Below, in pieces: positions 1 through 10,345 of a stretch of DNA of 64,000 bases. Within the stretch, counting starts at the first letter, position 1. Each line of letters starts with the position of its first letter. Position numbers and translations under genes: made by a program. The stretch is taken from positions 330,631 to 394,630 of the forward strand of contig NZ_AXAJ01000004.1 of NCBI RefSeq assembly GCF_000472445.1, given 5' to 3'. The notes under the pieces were generated by a model. It made no database searches and had not been told where the DNA came from. It was given only the letters and a program-made list of their open reading frames with translations. Source of the DNA: Burkholderia sp. WSM2230 (GTDB lineage Bacteria; Pseudomonadota; Gammaproteobacteria; Burkholderiales; Burkholderiaceae).

Positions 1-2267
1 GACATCGCCGATACGACGCCGGAGTTTTCCATCTGCTCGAGCAGGCGCGCCGCGCGGTTATAGCCGATGCGCAAATGCCGCTGCACCAGCGAAATCGACG
101 CGCGCTTGTTCTTCAGCACCACGTCCACGGCCTGGTCGTATAGCGGGTCGGACTCGCCGTCGCCCGAGCCGGCCCCGCCCGCGCCCGCCGAGCCCTCGTC
201 GCCCTCGCCGGTCACGCCGCCTTCCAGAATGCCCTCGATATAGTTCGGCTCGCCCTGCTCCTTGAGCTTGTCGACGACACGGTGCACTTCCTCGTCGGAC
301 ACGAACGCGCCGTGCACGCGCACCGGCAAGCCGCTGCCTGGCGGCAGGTACAACATGTCGCCCATGCCGAGCAGCGATTCCGCGCCCTGCTGATCGAGAA
401 TCGTGCGCGAGTCGATTTTCGACGACACCTGGAACGCCATCCGCGTCGGCACGTTGGCCTTGATGAGGCCGGTGATCACGTCGACCGATGGACGCTGCGT
501 CGCGAGAATCAGATGAATACCCGCCGCGCGCGCCTTCTGCGCGATCCGCGCGATCAGTTCCTCGACCTTCTTGCCGACCACCATCATCAGGTCCGCGAGT
601 TCGTCGATCACGATCACGATGTTAGGCAGGCGCGTGAGCGGTTCCGGATCGTCCGGCGTGAGGCTGAACGGGTTCGGCAGCTTTTCCTCACGTTTCGCGG
701 CTTCGTCGATCTTGTTGTTATAGCCCGCGAGATTTCGCACGCCGAGCTTGCTCATCAGCTTGTAGCGGCGCTCCATTTCGGCGACCGCCCAGTTGAGCGC
801 GTGGCCGGCCTGGCGCATGTCCGTCACGACCGGACACAGCAGATGCGGAATGCCTTCGTAGACGCTCATTTCGAGCATCTTCGGATCGATCAGGATCATG
901 CGTACCTGGTCCGCGCTCGCCTTGTAGAGCAGCGACAGAATCATCGCGTTGATACCGACCGACTTGCCCGAACCGGTCGTACCGGCCACGAGCAGGTGAG
1001 GCATCTTCGCGAGGTCCGCGCAGACGGGCTTGCCGCCGATGTCCTTGCCGAGGCCCATGGTCAGCGGCGACGCGGCGTCCGCATAAACCGCCGAGCCGAG
1101 AATCTCCGACAGACTCACGGTCTGGCGGCGCTGATTCGGCAACTCGAGCGCCATGTAGTTCTTGCCCGGAATCGTCTCGACAACGCGAATCGACACCAGC
1201 GACAGCGAACGCGCGAGGTCCTTCGCCAGATTCACGATCTGGCTGCCCTTCACGCCGGTGGCCGGTTCGATCTCGTAGCGCGTGACGACCGGGCCCGGAT
1301 ACGCGGCAACCACGCTCACTTCGACGCCGAAGTCCTTGAGCTTTTTTTCGATCAGACGCGAGGTGAACTCGAGCGTATCGGCGGAAATGGTTTCCTGCGC
1401 GGCCGGCGCCGGGTCGAGCAGCGAAATGGGCGGCAACGTGGAATCGCCCGGCAGATCGGTGAAGAGCGGCACCTGCCGTTCTTTCTCGACGCGCTCCGAC
1501 TTCGCGGGCGTGACGACCGGCGGCACGATCACAACCGGCTCGTGTTCCTCGATACGCACGCGGCCCTTTTCGACCTTGCCTTCGCGCTTGACCGCGGCGG
1601 CTTCGCCCAGCTTGCGGTCGCGCCCGGCCTCGCGGCGCAGCTTCGCAAAGGTCACGGCCGAGATGATCGACTCGCCGACCTTTTCCGACACGGACAGCCA
1701 CGAGAAACGGAAATACAGCGACAGGCCGATGGCCAGCACGATCAGCAATGCAAGTGTGCCGCCGGTGAAACCGAGCGCGTGCGACACGCCGCGCGCGACC
1801 GCCTCGCCGATCACGCCGCCCGGCGCACGCGGCAGTTGCACTTTCAGCGACCACATGCGCAGCGCCTCGATACCGTCGCAGGCGAGCAGCACGAGCATGA
1901 ATGCGAAGGCGTCCGCGAGCCACGTGGTGTCGCGCGGCGCGTCTTCCGGCAATTCCTCGTGGCGGGTGATGCGCTTGTAATTCGCGGAGATGTGCCGGCC
2001 CAGCAGCACGATCCACCAGTAGGCGGAAAGGCCGAACAGCAGCAGCAGGATGTCCGAAGTCCACGCGCCCACGCGGCCCGCCCAGTTGGCGATGTGATCG
2101 ACCTGCGCGGCGTGCGTCCAGCTCGGATCGCGCCGGCTGTAGCTGACGAGCGCCATCAGCAGGAACACGCCGAGCGCGACCTGCAGGATCCAGCGGATTT
2201 CGGTGAAGAGGCGCGACATGCGGTGCGGCAATGCCTGCGCGCTCGCGGAATAAGGAGCTTTTGCCAT
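1..2267 (-). CDS. ftsK: DNA translocase FtsK (3' end outside window)
   Basis: Septal DNA pump that moves chromosome termini across the closing septum and activates XerCD at dif. About 755 codons are visible reading leftward, and the frame is open at the edge. Hydrophobic segments lie in roughly residues 20-190, followed by a short linker. The motor has Walker A GTTGSGKS (429-436) and Walker [11 protein letters not shown] around D555. The C-terminal winged-helix gamma domain begins near [12 protein letters not shown] and reaches [15 protein letters not shown] before the edge. Homologues of this lineage are about 770 residues (from memory), so only the last residues should be missing. The ATG at 2267 has an AGGA just upstream. 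It diverges from trxB. Confidence 0.96.
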   Translation of the reverse strand, partial: MAKAPYSASAQALPHRMSRLFTEIRWILQVALGVFLLMALVSYSRRDPSWTHAAQVDHIANWAGRVGAWTSDILLLLFGLSAYWWIVLLGRHISANYKRITRHEELPEDAPRDTTWLADAFAFMLVLLACDGIEALRMWSLKVQLPRAPGGVIGEAVARGVSHALGFTGGTLALLIVLAIGLSLYFRFSWLSVSEKVGESIISAVTFAKLRREAGRDRKLGEAAAVKREGKVEKGRVRIEEHEPVVIVPPVVTPAKSERVEKERQVPLFTDLPGDSTLPPISLLDPAPAAQETISADTLEFTSRLIEKKLKDFGVEVSVVAAYPGPVVTRYEIEPATGVKGSQIVNLAKDLARSLSLVSIRVVETIPGKNYMALELPNQRRQTVSLSEILGSAVYADAASPLTMGLGKDIGGKPVCADLAKMPHLLVAGTTGSGKSVGINAMILSLLYKASADQVRMILIDPKMLEMSVYEGIPHLLCPVVTDMRQAGHALNWAVAEMERRYKLMSKLGVRNLAGYNNKIDEAAKREEKLPNPFSLTPDDPEPLTRLPNIVIVIDELADLMMVVGKKVEELIARIAQKARAAGIHLILATQRPSVDVITGLIKANVPTRMAFQVSSKIDSRTILDQQGAESLLGMGDMLYLPPGSGLPVRVHGAFVSDEEVHRVVDKLKEQGEPNYIEGILEGGVTGEGDEGSAGAGGAGSGDGESDPLYDQAVDVVLKNKRASISLVQRHLRIGYNRAARLLEQMENSGVVSAM

Positions 2268-3591
<1,324 letters not shown>

Positions 3592-3660
3592 TCCGCAGCG
3601 CCTGCGCGCCAACGCAACGGTAAAATGGCGGCTGGGCGTGGCCCAGCCGCTCGCTGAATG

Positions 3661-3694
3661 AAAGGCCACGGCTCACGAGCCGGCGGCCTTTTTT
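3661..3694 (+). terminator. Rho-independent terminator after trxB
   Basis: A GC-rich hairpin nests CGGCT/AGCCG inside AGGCC/GGCCT and ends in six T residues. It lies 70 nt after the trxB stop. Confidence 0.85.
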
Positions 3695-3790
3695 CATGTG
3701 AAGCCGCATCATGGTTGCGCGAGGCGCGGCGCGACCAGATCGCCGCGTGACCAGATAGTTTTCCGCGTTTTTTCCGCGTCTATTACCGCT

Positions 3791-4564
3791 ATGCCGAAGA
3801 ATCACCCACACCCAAACGAGCCGAAACGGGCACGCGCCGCCGCGCCGGCCTCGCGCGAACCGGCGACGCCCGCCGCGAAGCCTGCCATCGAGCCGGCCGC
3901 GGGCCTGGCCGGCCTCTCCGCGCTGCGCGACGCATTGAAGATCGACGCGCAAAAGCGTGAGCGCGAACGCGCTGCGGCGGCAGCCGCGAAGCGCGAAGCG
4001 GCTGCGGACGCTGACCTGTTTCGCCGCGAGATTGGCGAAGTCGCGCCGCTCGCGGTGCCGCCGCGCGCATCGTTGCCGCGCAATCCTCCGCCGCCGCTGC
4101 CGGTGCAAACCCGGCTCGACGAAGAAGCGGTGCTGCACGAAGCGATTTCCGACGAGTACGACCCCGAGGTACTGCTCGACACGGACGAAACGCTCTCCTA
4201 TTGCCGCCCCGGCGTAAGCCAGGAAGTCGTGCGAAAACTGCGGCGCGGCGACTGGATCGTGCAGGCGCAGATCGATCTGCACGGCATGCGGCGCGAGGAA
4301 GCGCGCGAGGCGCTGGCCGAGTTCATCCGCGAGTCGGTCAAGCGCGGCTTGCGCTGTCTGCGGGTGATTCACGGCAAGGGCCTCGGATCGATCGGCAAGG
4401 AACCGGTGCTGAAGGGCAAAGTGCGCGCGTGGCTAGTGCAGAAGAACGAAGTGATCGCGTTTTGCCAGGCGCGCCCGCATGACGGCGGCGCCGGCGCGGT
4501 CGTCGTACTGCTTCAGCCGGGCGCGGCACCGGCTTACGCCAGACCTTCGACGGAGCCGCGGTGA
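3791..4564 (+). CDS. Smr/MutS2-type domain protein
   Basis: Predicted nuclease-type Smr domain protein; the cellular substrate is not known from sequence. The 257-residue protein has a long Ala/Arg/Pro-rich, low-complexity N-terminal half. A C-terminal Smr domain follows at about 155-245, with the family signatures IDLHGM and VIHGKGLGS. The frame also has an upstream GTG at 3698, but the ATG at 3791 begins the basic MPKNHPHP start typical of these proteins and lies clear of the trxB terminator. The stop overlaps the next gene's GTG (GTGA), which suggests translational coupling. Confidence 0.9.
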   Translation: MPKNHPHPNEPKRARAAAPASREPATPAAKPAIEPAAGLAGLSALRDALKIDAQKRERERAAAAAAKREAAADADLFRREIGEVAPLAVPPRASLPRNPPPPLPVQTRLDEEAVLHEAISDEYDPEVLLDTDETLSYCRPGVSQEVVRKLRRGDWIVQAQIDLHGMRREEAREALAEFIRESVKRGLRCLRVIHGKGLGSIGKEPVLKGKVRAWLVQKNEVIAFCQARPHDGGAGAVVVLLQPGAAPAYARPSTEPR

Positions 4565-5184
4565 TCCATCCCAGACTCACGCTGGCGCTTTCCATCATGG
4601 AGGCGCTGGCCATCTTTGCGTACGCTATTTCCGGCTTCATCGAGGCGAGGACGCGGCGCCTTGACGCGGTCGGCACGTTTCTCGTGGCGATCGCCACGGC
4701 TTTCGGCGGCGGCACGCTGCGCGACGTGCTGCTCGAGCGCCGGCCGTTCTATTGGGTCGAGCATCAGGACTATCTGATCGCCATCTTCGCGATGTCGCTG
4801 TTCGCGCCGACGCTGCTCAAGATGACTTCGCGTCTTTTGTCAGAGCGCGTGCTGCTGGTGGCCGATGCGATCGGCCTCGGCCTTTTCAGCATTGCGGGCA
4901 CCTCCATCGCGCATGACGCGCAAATGCCCTGGTTCACGTCAGTGATGATGGGCGTGGCCACAGGCGTTTTCGGCGGCGTGATCCGCGACGTGCTGTGCAA
5001 CGAGGTGCCGCTAATCTTGCGCGATTCGCGGCCTTACGCGACGTGCGCTTTCGTCGGCTGCTGGCTGTATGTTTTGCTGGACTACGTGAACTTCGACACG
5101 GTGTATAGCGTGCTGGTCGCCACCGGGTTCATTCTGCTCGCGCGGCTCGCGACGTTCCGCCTCAATGTACGCCTGCCGCATTAG
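4561..5184 (+). CDS. UPF0126 (TRIC-like) membrane protein
   Basis: Integral inner-membrane protein of the UPF0126/YicG family, which is related to trimeric intracellular cation channels. Its transported ion is unknown here. It has 207 residues with about six or seven hydrophobic helices. The family's internal duplication is visible as two glycine-rich motifs, GGGTLRDVL and GGVIRDVL, each followed by a basic/acidic loop. The GTG start is supported by GGAG at 4552-4555 with 5-nt spacing and by the 4-nt overlap with the Smr gene. An ATG at 4597 is a less likely alternative because it would trim the first helix. Confidence 0.88.
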   Translation: MIHPRLTLALSIMEALAIFAYAISGFIEARTRRLDAVGTFLVAIATAFGGGTLRDVLLERRPFYWVEHQDYLIAIFAMSLFAPTLLKMTSRLLSERVLLVADAIGLGLFSIAGTSIAHDAQMPWFTSVMMGVATGVFGGVIRDVLCNEVPLILRDSRPYATCAFVGCWLYVLLDYVNFDTVYSVLVATGFILLARLATFRLNVRLPH

Positions 5185-5317
5185 CGGCTTTTTGCTTCGT
5201 GATCGCCGGGCGCCTGGTCGCCCGGCGCGGCGTGTCGATTTTCGCCGTGCCCGTTCGTCGTGATCTGAGCGGCCCAGCCGGGCCGCAGCACACGTCCAAC
5301 CGTCAAAGGTGATCACG

Positions 5318-5977
5318 ATGAGCCTCAAGCTATACGCCCACCCTTTTTCCTTGTACTGCCAGAAGGCGCTGATCGCGCTCTACGAGAACGGCACGCCGTT
5401 CGAGTTCCGCCTGCTCGCGTACGACAATCCGCAGATCATGGCCGAATTCGCCGAACTGTGGCCGATCAAGCGCTTTCCCGTGCTGGTCGACAGCGGGCGC
5501 ACGGTGATGGAGGCGAGCATCATCATCGAATATCTCGGGCTCTACTATCCGGGGCCGGTGGCGCTCCTGCCCACCGACGCCCGCGCGGCGCTCGAAGTGC
5601 GCAGCATGGACCGCTTCTTCGACAACTATATTTCGACGCCTCAGCAGAAGGTCGTGTTCGACAGCCTGCGCCCCGAAGCCGAACGCGACAAGCGCGGCGT
5701 CGCGGAGGCTCGCGCAATGCTCGACACCGCCTATGCGTGGCTCGACAGGACCATGGCGGGTCGCGAATGGGCGGCGGGAGATACGTTCAGTCTTGCCGAT
5801 TGCGCGGCCGCGCCCGCGCTCTTTTACGCCGACTGGACCCACCCGATCGACCCGGGGTTCGCACAGGTGCGTGCTTATCGCGAGCGCCTGCTGGCGCGTC
5901 CGTCGTTTGCCCGCGCGGTGGACGAGGCGAGGCCATATCGCCCGCTGTTCCCGCTCGGCGCGCCTGACCGGGACTGA
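5318..5977 (+). CDS. Glutathione S-transferase family protein
   Basis: Soluble GST-fold enzyme of unknown substrate. The 219-residue protein has the N-terminal thioredoxin-like domain: SLYCQKALIAL at the active-site position, KRFPVLVDSG with the cis-proline, and MEASIIIEYL as the glutathione-contacting Glu/Ser segment. An all-helical C-terminal domain with FSLADCAAAPALFYADW follows. The ATG at 5318 is chosen over a GTG at 5309 because AAAGG at 5305-5309 gives normal spacing to the ATG. It is followed on the same strand by a LysR regulator with its own promoter candidate. Confidence 0.9.
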   Translation: MSLKLYAHPFSLYCQKALIALYENGTPFEFRLLAYDNPQIMAEFAELWPIKRFPVLVDSGRTVMEASIIIEYLGLYYPGPVALLPTDARAALEVRSMDRFFDNYISTPQQKVVFDSLRPEAERDKRGVAEARAMLDTAYAWLDRTMAGREWAAGDTFSLADCAAAPALFYADWTHPIDPGFAQVRAYRERLLARPSFARAVDEARPYRPLFPLGAPDRD

Positions 5978-6074
5978 CCATGCCCGAGCGGGACTGAGCG
6001 AACCTGAGCGTGACTGGAGCACGGCTAAAGCGTATCGAGCGGCACCGAGCGCCATCGCGCGGCGCCTCCACCAC

Positions 6075-6104
6075 TTGCGGACAACATTAATTCGAGCCTA
6101 TACA
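6075..6104 (+). promoter_or_regulatory. Candidate sigma-70 promoter for the LysR gene
   Basis: TTGCGG and TATACA are separated by 18 nt and end 45 nt before the regulator's ATG. The surrounding 60 nt are less GC-rich than the flanks. Confidence 0.5.
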
Positions 6105-6149
6105 CTTCACGTCGAAACCTATTTCCGCCAATTACATAGAAGGCCAAAC

Positions 6150-7067
6150 ATGGACCGTTTCGAAGCGATGGAGATATTTACGCGTGTGGTCGAGGCGAAC
6201 AGCTTCACGAAAGTATCCGAATCGCTCGACCTGCCGCGCGCCAAGGTGAGCCGCACGATTCAGGCGCTCGAAGAACACGTCGGCGTGCGCCTGTTGAACC
6301 GCTCGACGCGCCAGGTCAGCGTCACGGAAGACGGCGCGCTTTTCTACGACCGCTGCGTTCGCATTCTCGCGGAAGTCGCCGACGCAGAGTCGTCGCTGTC
6401 GAACAAGCGCGAGAACCCGGTGGGCACGATCCGTGTGGATACGTCGGGCACGCTCGCCCGCGCGCTGCTGCTGCCCGCGCTCGATGACTTCTACCGGCGC
6501 TACCCTGAAATCGACGTGCGGCTTGGTCTCGCCGACCGCAACATCGACCTGATTCAGGACGCGGTGGACTGCGTGATCCGCATGGGCACGCCGGAGGAAT
6601 CGAGCCTCGTCGCGCGACGCATTGGCCATGCGCGGATCGTGACGTGCGCGTCGCCTGCGTATCTGGAGAAATACGGCACGCCGACCACGCTCGATCAATT
6701 GAGCGAGCACCGCGCGGTCAACTACGTGTCGGCGCGCACTGGCAAGACCTTTCCGTTCGAGTATGAAGTGAACGGCGAGATCGCGAAGGTCGCGATGAAA
6801 AGCGTGCTCGCGGTGAACGATGGCTCCGTCTACATCCGCGCGGGCGCGCTCGGCCACGGCATCATTCAGCCGTCGCGCTTCATGGTCGCGCATCTGATCG
6901 AGCGCGGCGTGCTCAAGGAAATTCTCACCGACTACACGAGTCCCGGCACGCCGTTGTCGATTCTGTACGCGCATCGCCGCAACCTGAGCTCGCGGCTGCG
7001 CGCCTTCACCGAATGGGTCACGGAAGTCGTGCGCAACAATCCAGACCTTCGCATTCCGGACGCTTGA
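6150..7067 (+). CDS. LysR-family transcriptional regulator
   Basis: DNA-binding activator/repressor of unknown target. The 305-residue protein starts MDRFEAMEIFTRVVEANSF. Its N-terminal winged helix-turn-helix spans about residues 1-60 (SLDLPRAKVSRTIQALEEHVG). The remainder is the periplasmic-binding-fold effector domain (VGTIRVDTSGTLARALLLPAL onward). The subfamily resembles regulators found beside quinone- or GST-type detoxification genes. The preceding GST on the same strand is a possible target, but I see no direct evidence. Confidence 0.92.
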   Translation: MDRFEAMEIFTRVVEANSFTKVSESLDLPRAKVSRTIQALEEHVGVRLLNRSTRQVSVTEDGALFYDRCVRILAEVADAESSLSNKRENPVGTIRVDTSGTLARALLLPALDDFYRRYPEIDVRLGLADRNIDLIQDAVDCVIRMGTPEESSLVARRIGHARIVTCASPAYLEKYGTPTTLDQLSEHRAVNYVSARTGKTFPFEYEVNGEIAKVAMKSVLAVNDGSVYIRAGALGHGIIQPSRFMVAHLIERGVLKEILTDYTSPGTPLSILYAHRRNLSSRLRAFTEWVTEVVRNNPDLRIPDA

Positions 7068-7126
7068 CGCGCGTTTGCCGAGCCGGTTGCGAAACAGAAG
7101 CAACCGCAATAGCAACAGCGAAAACA

Positions 7127-7160
7127 AAAGCCCCTTGTCTCTCACGAGCCAAGGGGCTTT
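7127..7160. terminator. Bidirectional terminator between LysR gene and ABC ATPase
   Basis: A perfect 10-bp stem (AAAGCCCCTT/AAGGGGCTTT) with a 14-nt loop separates two convergent genes. The T-rich tail is best on the minus strand (CTTTTGTTTTCG), so it chiefly ends the sugar importer operon. Confidence 0.85.
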
Positions 7161-7197
7161 CTGCTTCGGAACAGATGACGCGAAACGCAGTCGCGCC

Positions 7198-8313
7198 TTA
7201 AGCGATCCGCTCTTCGTTCGACGGGTCGAACAACACCGCCTTCGACGTATCGAACAGCAGCGTGGTGTTCGTCAACGGCTGCGGATTCGAAGCCGGGTGC
7301 ACGCGGCTCACCACGCGCTTGCCGTTGACCTGCGCGAACACGAGCGTGTCCGGACCGGTCGGCTCGATCACGTCGACCTTCACTTCGATCTGCTGCAGCT
7401 TGCCGTGATCGCCATGCGCGCCGCGCGAATCGGTAATGCGCTCCGGACGCAAGCCGAGAATCACTTCACGACCGATGTGCGACTTGACCTTGGCCGAGTC
7501 GAACGGCAGCACGAGCGCCGTGCGCGCGACGCCCGTGTCGAGTTCGAGGCCCACGCCCGCGCCCTGCTCGACGAGCTTGCCCTGAATGAAGTTCATCGGC
7601 GGCGCGCCGATGAAGCCGGCCACGAACAGATTCGACGGCGAATCGTAGATCTCCTGCGGCGCGCCGAATTGCTGGACGATGCCGTCTTTCATCACGGCGA
7701 TGCGGTCGCCGAGCGTCATTGCTTCGATCTGATCGTGCGTCACGTAGACGATCGTCGTGCCGAGGCGTTGATGCAGCAGCTTGATTTCCGAGCGCATTTC
7801 GATGCGCAGTTTGGCGTCCAGGTTCGACAGTGGTTCGTCGAACAGGAACATCACCGGGTCGCGCGCGAGCGCACGGCCCATTGCCACACGCTGACGCTGG
7901 CCACCGGACAACTGCCCCGGCTTGCGATCAAGCAGATGCGTGATCTGCAGCGTGTTCGACACGCGGTCGACAATCTGCGCCTGCTCGCTTTTCGGCACCT
8001 TGCGGATGTTCAGGCCGAACGAGATGTTCTCGCGCACCGTCATCGACGGATACAGCGCGTATGACTGGAACACCATCGCGATATCGCGGTCTTTCGGCGA
8101 CAGGTTATTCACCGTCTTGCCGTCGATCTGGATCTCGCCCTTGGTCACCGTTTCGAGCCCGGCAATCATGTTGAGCAGCGTCGACTTGCCGCAGCCCGAG
8201 CCGCCGACGAGAATCAGGAACTGGCCGTCTTCGATGTCGATGTTGACACCCTTCAGAACCGGCACCCCATTCGGGTAAGTCTTGTACACGTCACGGATGG
8301 AAAGGCTTGCCAT
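7198..8313 (-). CDS. ugpC: Sugar ABC transporter ATP-binding protein (MalK/UgpC type)
   Basis: ATPase that powers the adjacent sugar importer from the cytoplasmic face. The 371-residue protein has Walker A GGSGCGKST, Q-loop VFQSYALYP, ABC signature LSGGQRQRVAMGRAL, Walker B VMFLFDEPLSNLD and the H-loop THDQIEA. A C-terminal OB/TOBE region (about 240-371) is typical of MalK-class subunits. ugpC is the usual annotation symbol, but the operon context points to glucose or another hexose rather than glycerol-3-phosphate. It is the last gene of the leftward operon, 103 nt after the second permease. Confidence 0.93.
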   Translation of the reverse strand: MASLSIRDVYKTYPNGVPVLKGVNIDIEDGQFLILVGGSGCGKSTLLNMIAGLETVTKGEIQIDGKTVNNLSPKDRDIAMVFQSYALYPSMTVRENISFGLNIRKVPKSEQAQIVDRVSNTLQITHLLDRKPGQLSGGQRQRVAMGRALARDPVMFLFDEPLSNLDAKLRIEMRSEIKLLHQRLGTTIVYVTHDQIEAMTLGDRIAVMKDGIVQQFGAPQEIYDSPSNLFVAGFIGAPPMNFIQGKLVEQGAGVGLELDTGVARTALVLPFDSAKVKSHIGREVILGLRPERITDSRGAHGDHGKLQQIEVKVDVIEPTGPDTLVFAQVNGKRVVSRVHPASNPQPLTNTTLLFDTSKAVLFDPSNEERIA

Positions 8314-8416
8314 GCTGTGAATCCTCTAGTCTCTGGTACTGCTTGAAATCGTCTTGTCGGGTGACGGCGGCACTGGTTTAGTGAAGCGCCGCCGCGCCCG
8401 GATGGTCTGTCGAGGG

Positions 8417-9274
8417 TTAGCCCTTCACTGCGCCGGCCGTCAGGCCGCGCACGAAATAGCGTCCAGCCACGATGTAGACGAGCAAGGTCGGCAGTGCGGC
8501 GATGATCGCACCGGCCATGTCCACGTTGTATTCCTTCACGCCGGTCGAAGTATTCACGAGGTTGTTCAGCGCCACCGTGATCGGCATTGAATCGACGCCG
8601 GAGAACACGATACCGAACAGGAAGTCATTCCAGATCTGCGTGAATTGCCAGATCAGGCACACCATGAAGATCGGCAGCGACACGGGTAGCAGAATCTTCG
8701 TGAAAATCGTGAAGAAACCCGCGCCGTCGATGCGCGCCGCCTTCACGAGTTCAGCCGGAACGCTCACGTAGAAGTTGCGGAAGAACATGGTCGTGAACGC
8801 AATACCGTAGATCACGTGTACCACCACCAGACCGGTCGTCGTGTTCGACAAACCGAGCGCGCCTTCGAAACGCGCCATCGGCAACAGGATCGCCTGGAAC
8901 GGAATGAAGCAGCCGACGAGCAGCATCGTGAAGATCGGATCGGCGCCGCGGAAACGCCAGTGCGTCAGCACATAGCCGTTGAACGCACCGATGATCGACG
9001 AAATCAGCACCGCCGGAATCACCATGCGCACCGAGTTCATGAAGAACGGCTGCATGCCGTCGCAACGCACGCCCGTACACGCGCCGCTCCATGCCTTGAT
9101 CCACGGATCGACAGTCCAATGTGAAGGCGGCGTAAGCAGGTTGCCGGTGCGCAGCTGGTCGATGTCCTTGAACGACGTGGACAGCATCACATAGAGCGGA
9201 AACAGGAAGTACAGGGCGAACAGAATCAGGGCCGCGTAAATGACGGCACGGCTGATCGTCATCTTAGGCTGCAT
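8417..9274 (-). CDS. gtsC: Sugar ABC transporter permease (GtsC-like)
   Basis: Inner-membrane permease subunit of a carbohydrate (CUT1-type) importer. The 285-residue protein has six predicted helices. The cytoplasmic EAA loop, which contacts the ATPase, is visible as KAARIDGAGFFTIFTKILLP. It closely follows the glucose/mannose permease pattern of Pseudomonas gtsC, including the insert carrying CTGVRCDG in the first periplasmic loop. The start overlaps the end of the upstream permease by 11 nt, so the two are probably translated together. Confidence 0.88.
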   Translation of the reverse strand: MQPKMTISRAVIYAALILFALYFLFPLYVMLSTSFKDIDQLRTGNLLTPPSHWTVDPWIKAWSGACTGVRCDGMQPFFMNSVRMVIPAVLISSIIGAFNGYVLTHWRFRGADPIFTMLLVGCFIPFQAILLPMARFEGALGLSNTTTGLVVVHVIYGIAFTTMFFRNFYVSVPAELVKAARIDGAGFFTIFTKILLPVSLPIFMVCLIWQFTQIWNDFLFGIVFSGVDSMPITVALNNLVNTSTGVKEYNVDMAGAIIAALPTLLVYIVAGRYFVRGLTAGAVKG

Positions 9275-10202
9275 TGCGGGTGCTCCTCGATTCCAGATAC
9301 ATGAGCGGCACGAGCACGGCCACGACGGTGGCGAGCATCATGATCGACGATGCCGCGCCGACGCCGAGCTGCCCGCGATTGAACGAAAACGTGTACATGA
9401 AAATGGCCGGCAGCGACGACGAAGTGCCAGGACCGCCCGCAGTCAATGCGACGACGAGGTCGAACGTCTTGATCGTGATATGGCAAAGAATCAGCAGCAC
9501 CGAGAAGAACACCGGGCGCATGCTCGGAATCACAATCTTCCGGTAGATGGTGGGCAGGTTCGCGCCATCCATCTGCGCGGCCTTGAAAATTTCACTGTCC
9601 ACACCGCGCAGGCCGGCGAGAAACAGCGCCATCACGAAGCCGGTGGATTGCCACACCGCCGCGATCACCACGCAGAAAATCGCTTTGTCAGGGTCGCCGA
9701 GCCAGCCAAACGAGAAGCTCGTCCAGCCCCAGTCGTGAAAGACTTTTTCGAGGCCGATGCTCGGCGTCATGATCCATTGCCACGCCGTGCCGGTCACGAT
9801 GAACGACAGCGCCATCGGATAGAGAAACACTGCGCGCAGCGCGCCCTCGTTGCGGATCTGCTGATCGAGCAGGATCGCGAGAAAGAGACCGAGGCCGATA
9901 CAGATGCCGATGAACGGAATGCCGAACCAGCCGAGGTTCGCAGCCGAGGTCCAGAATACGTCGTTATCGAACAGTTCGCGATAACGGTCGAAACCGACAA
10001 AATCATAGCGCGGCATGAGCCGCGAGTTGGACATCGACAGATAGCCGGTGATGGCGATGAAGCCATACACGAAGATCAGGCTGATCACGACGCTGGGTGC
10101 GAGCACCAGCTTCGGAATCCAGCGATCGGCAAGGGCCGCCATGGGCGACGTGCGGCGGGCGACGGTAGCCGTTTTCCCGTTTCCGCTGATAGAAGCAGTC
10201 AC
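9264..10202 (-). CDS. gtsB: Sugar ABC transporter permease (GtsB-like)
   Basis: First permease of the same importer, 312 residues with six hydrophobic helices. Its EAA loop reads KAAQMDGANLPTIYRKIVIP. The open frame extends 40 codons upstream to 10322, but the GTG at 10202 has a strong CAGGAG seven nt upstream. The upstream part would also translate the stem-loop region between this gene and the binding-protein gene. It follows the binding-protein gene after a 143-nt gap that contains a 14-bp hairpin. Confidence 0.87.
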   Translation of the reverse strand: MTASISGNGKTATVARRTSPMAALADRWIPKLVLAPSVVISLIFVYGFIAITGYLSMSNSRLMPRYDFVGFDRYRELFDNDVFWTSAANLGWFGIPFIGICIGLGLFLAILLDQQIRNEGALRAVFLYPMALSFIVTGTAWQWIMTPSIGLEKVFHDWGWTSFSFGWLGDPDKAIFCVVIAAVWQSTGFVMALFLAGLRGVDSEIFKAAQMDGANLPTIYRKIVIPSMRPVFFSVLLILCHITIKTFDLVVALTAGGPGTSSSLPAIFMYTFSFNRGQLGVGAASSIMMLATVVAVLVPLMYLESRSTRNAA

Positions 10203-10302
10203 TACTCGACTCCTGCTGAAACTGTCAGGTGAAGCCGCGTGCATCGGATACGCGCAGTGCAAGCAACGCATCGCATTGCGCGAATTCACGCGATCAACGG
10301 CG

Positions 10303-10336
10303 CGAAGGGCGCGCCGATACACCGGCGCGCCCTTCG
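10303..10336 (-). promoter_or_regulatory. Intercistronic stem-loop between binding protein and permease genes
   Basis: A perfect 14-bp inverted repeat (CGAAGGGCGCGCCG and its complement) surrounds a 6-nt loop, 9 nt after the gtsA stop. No T tract follows. It therefore looks like an mRNA-stabilising or partial-termination hairpin that lets the binding protein be made in excess over the permeases. Confidence 0.7.
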
Positions 10337-10345
10337 CAACTTCAC

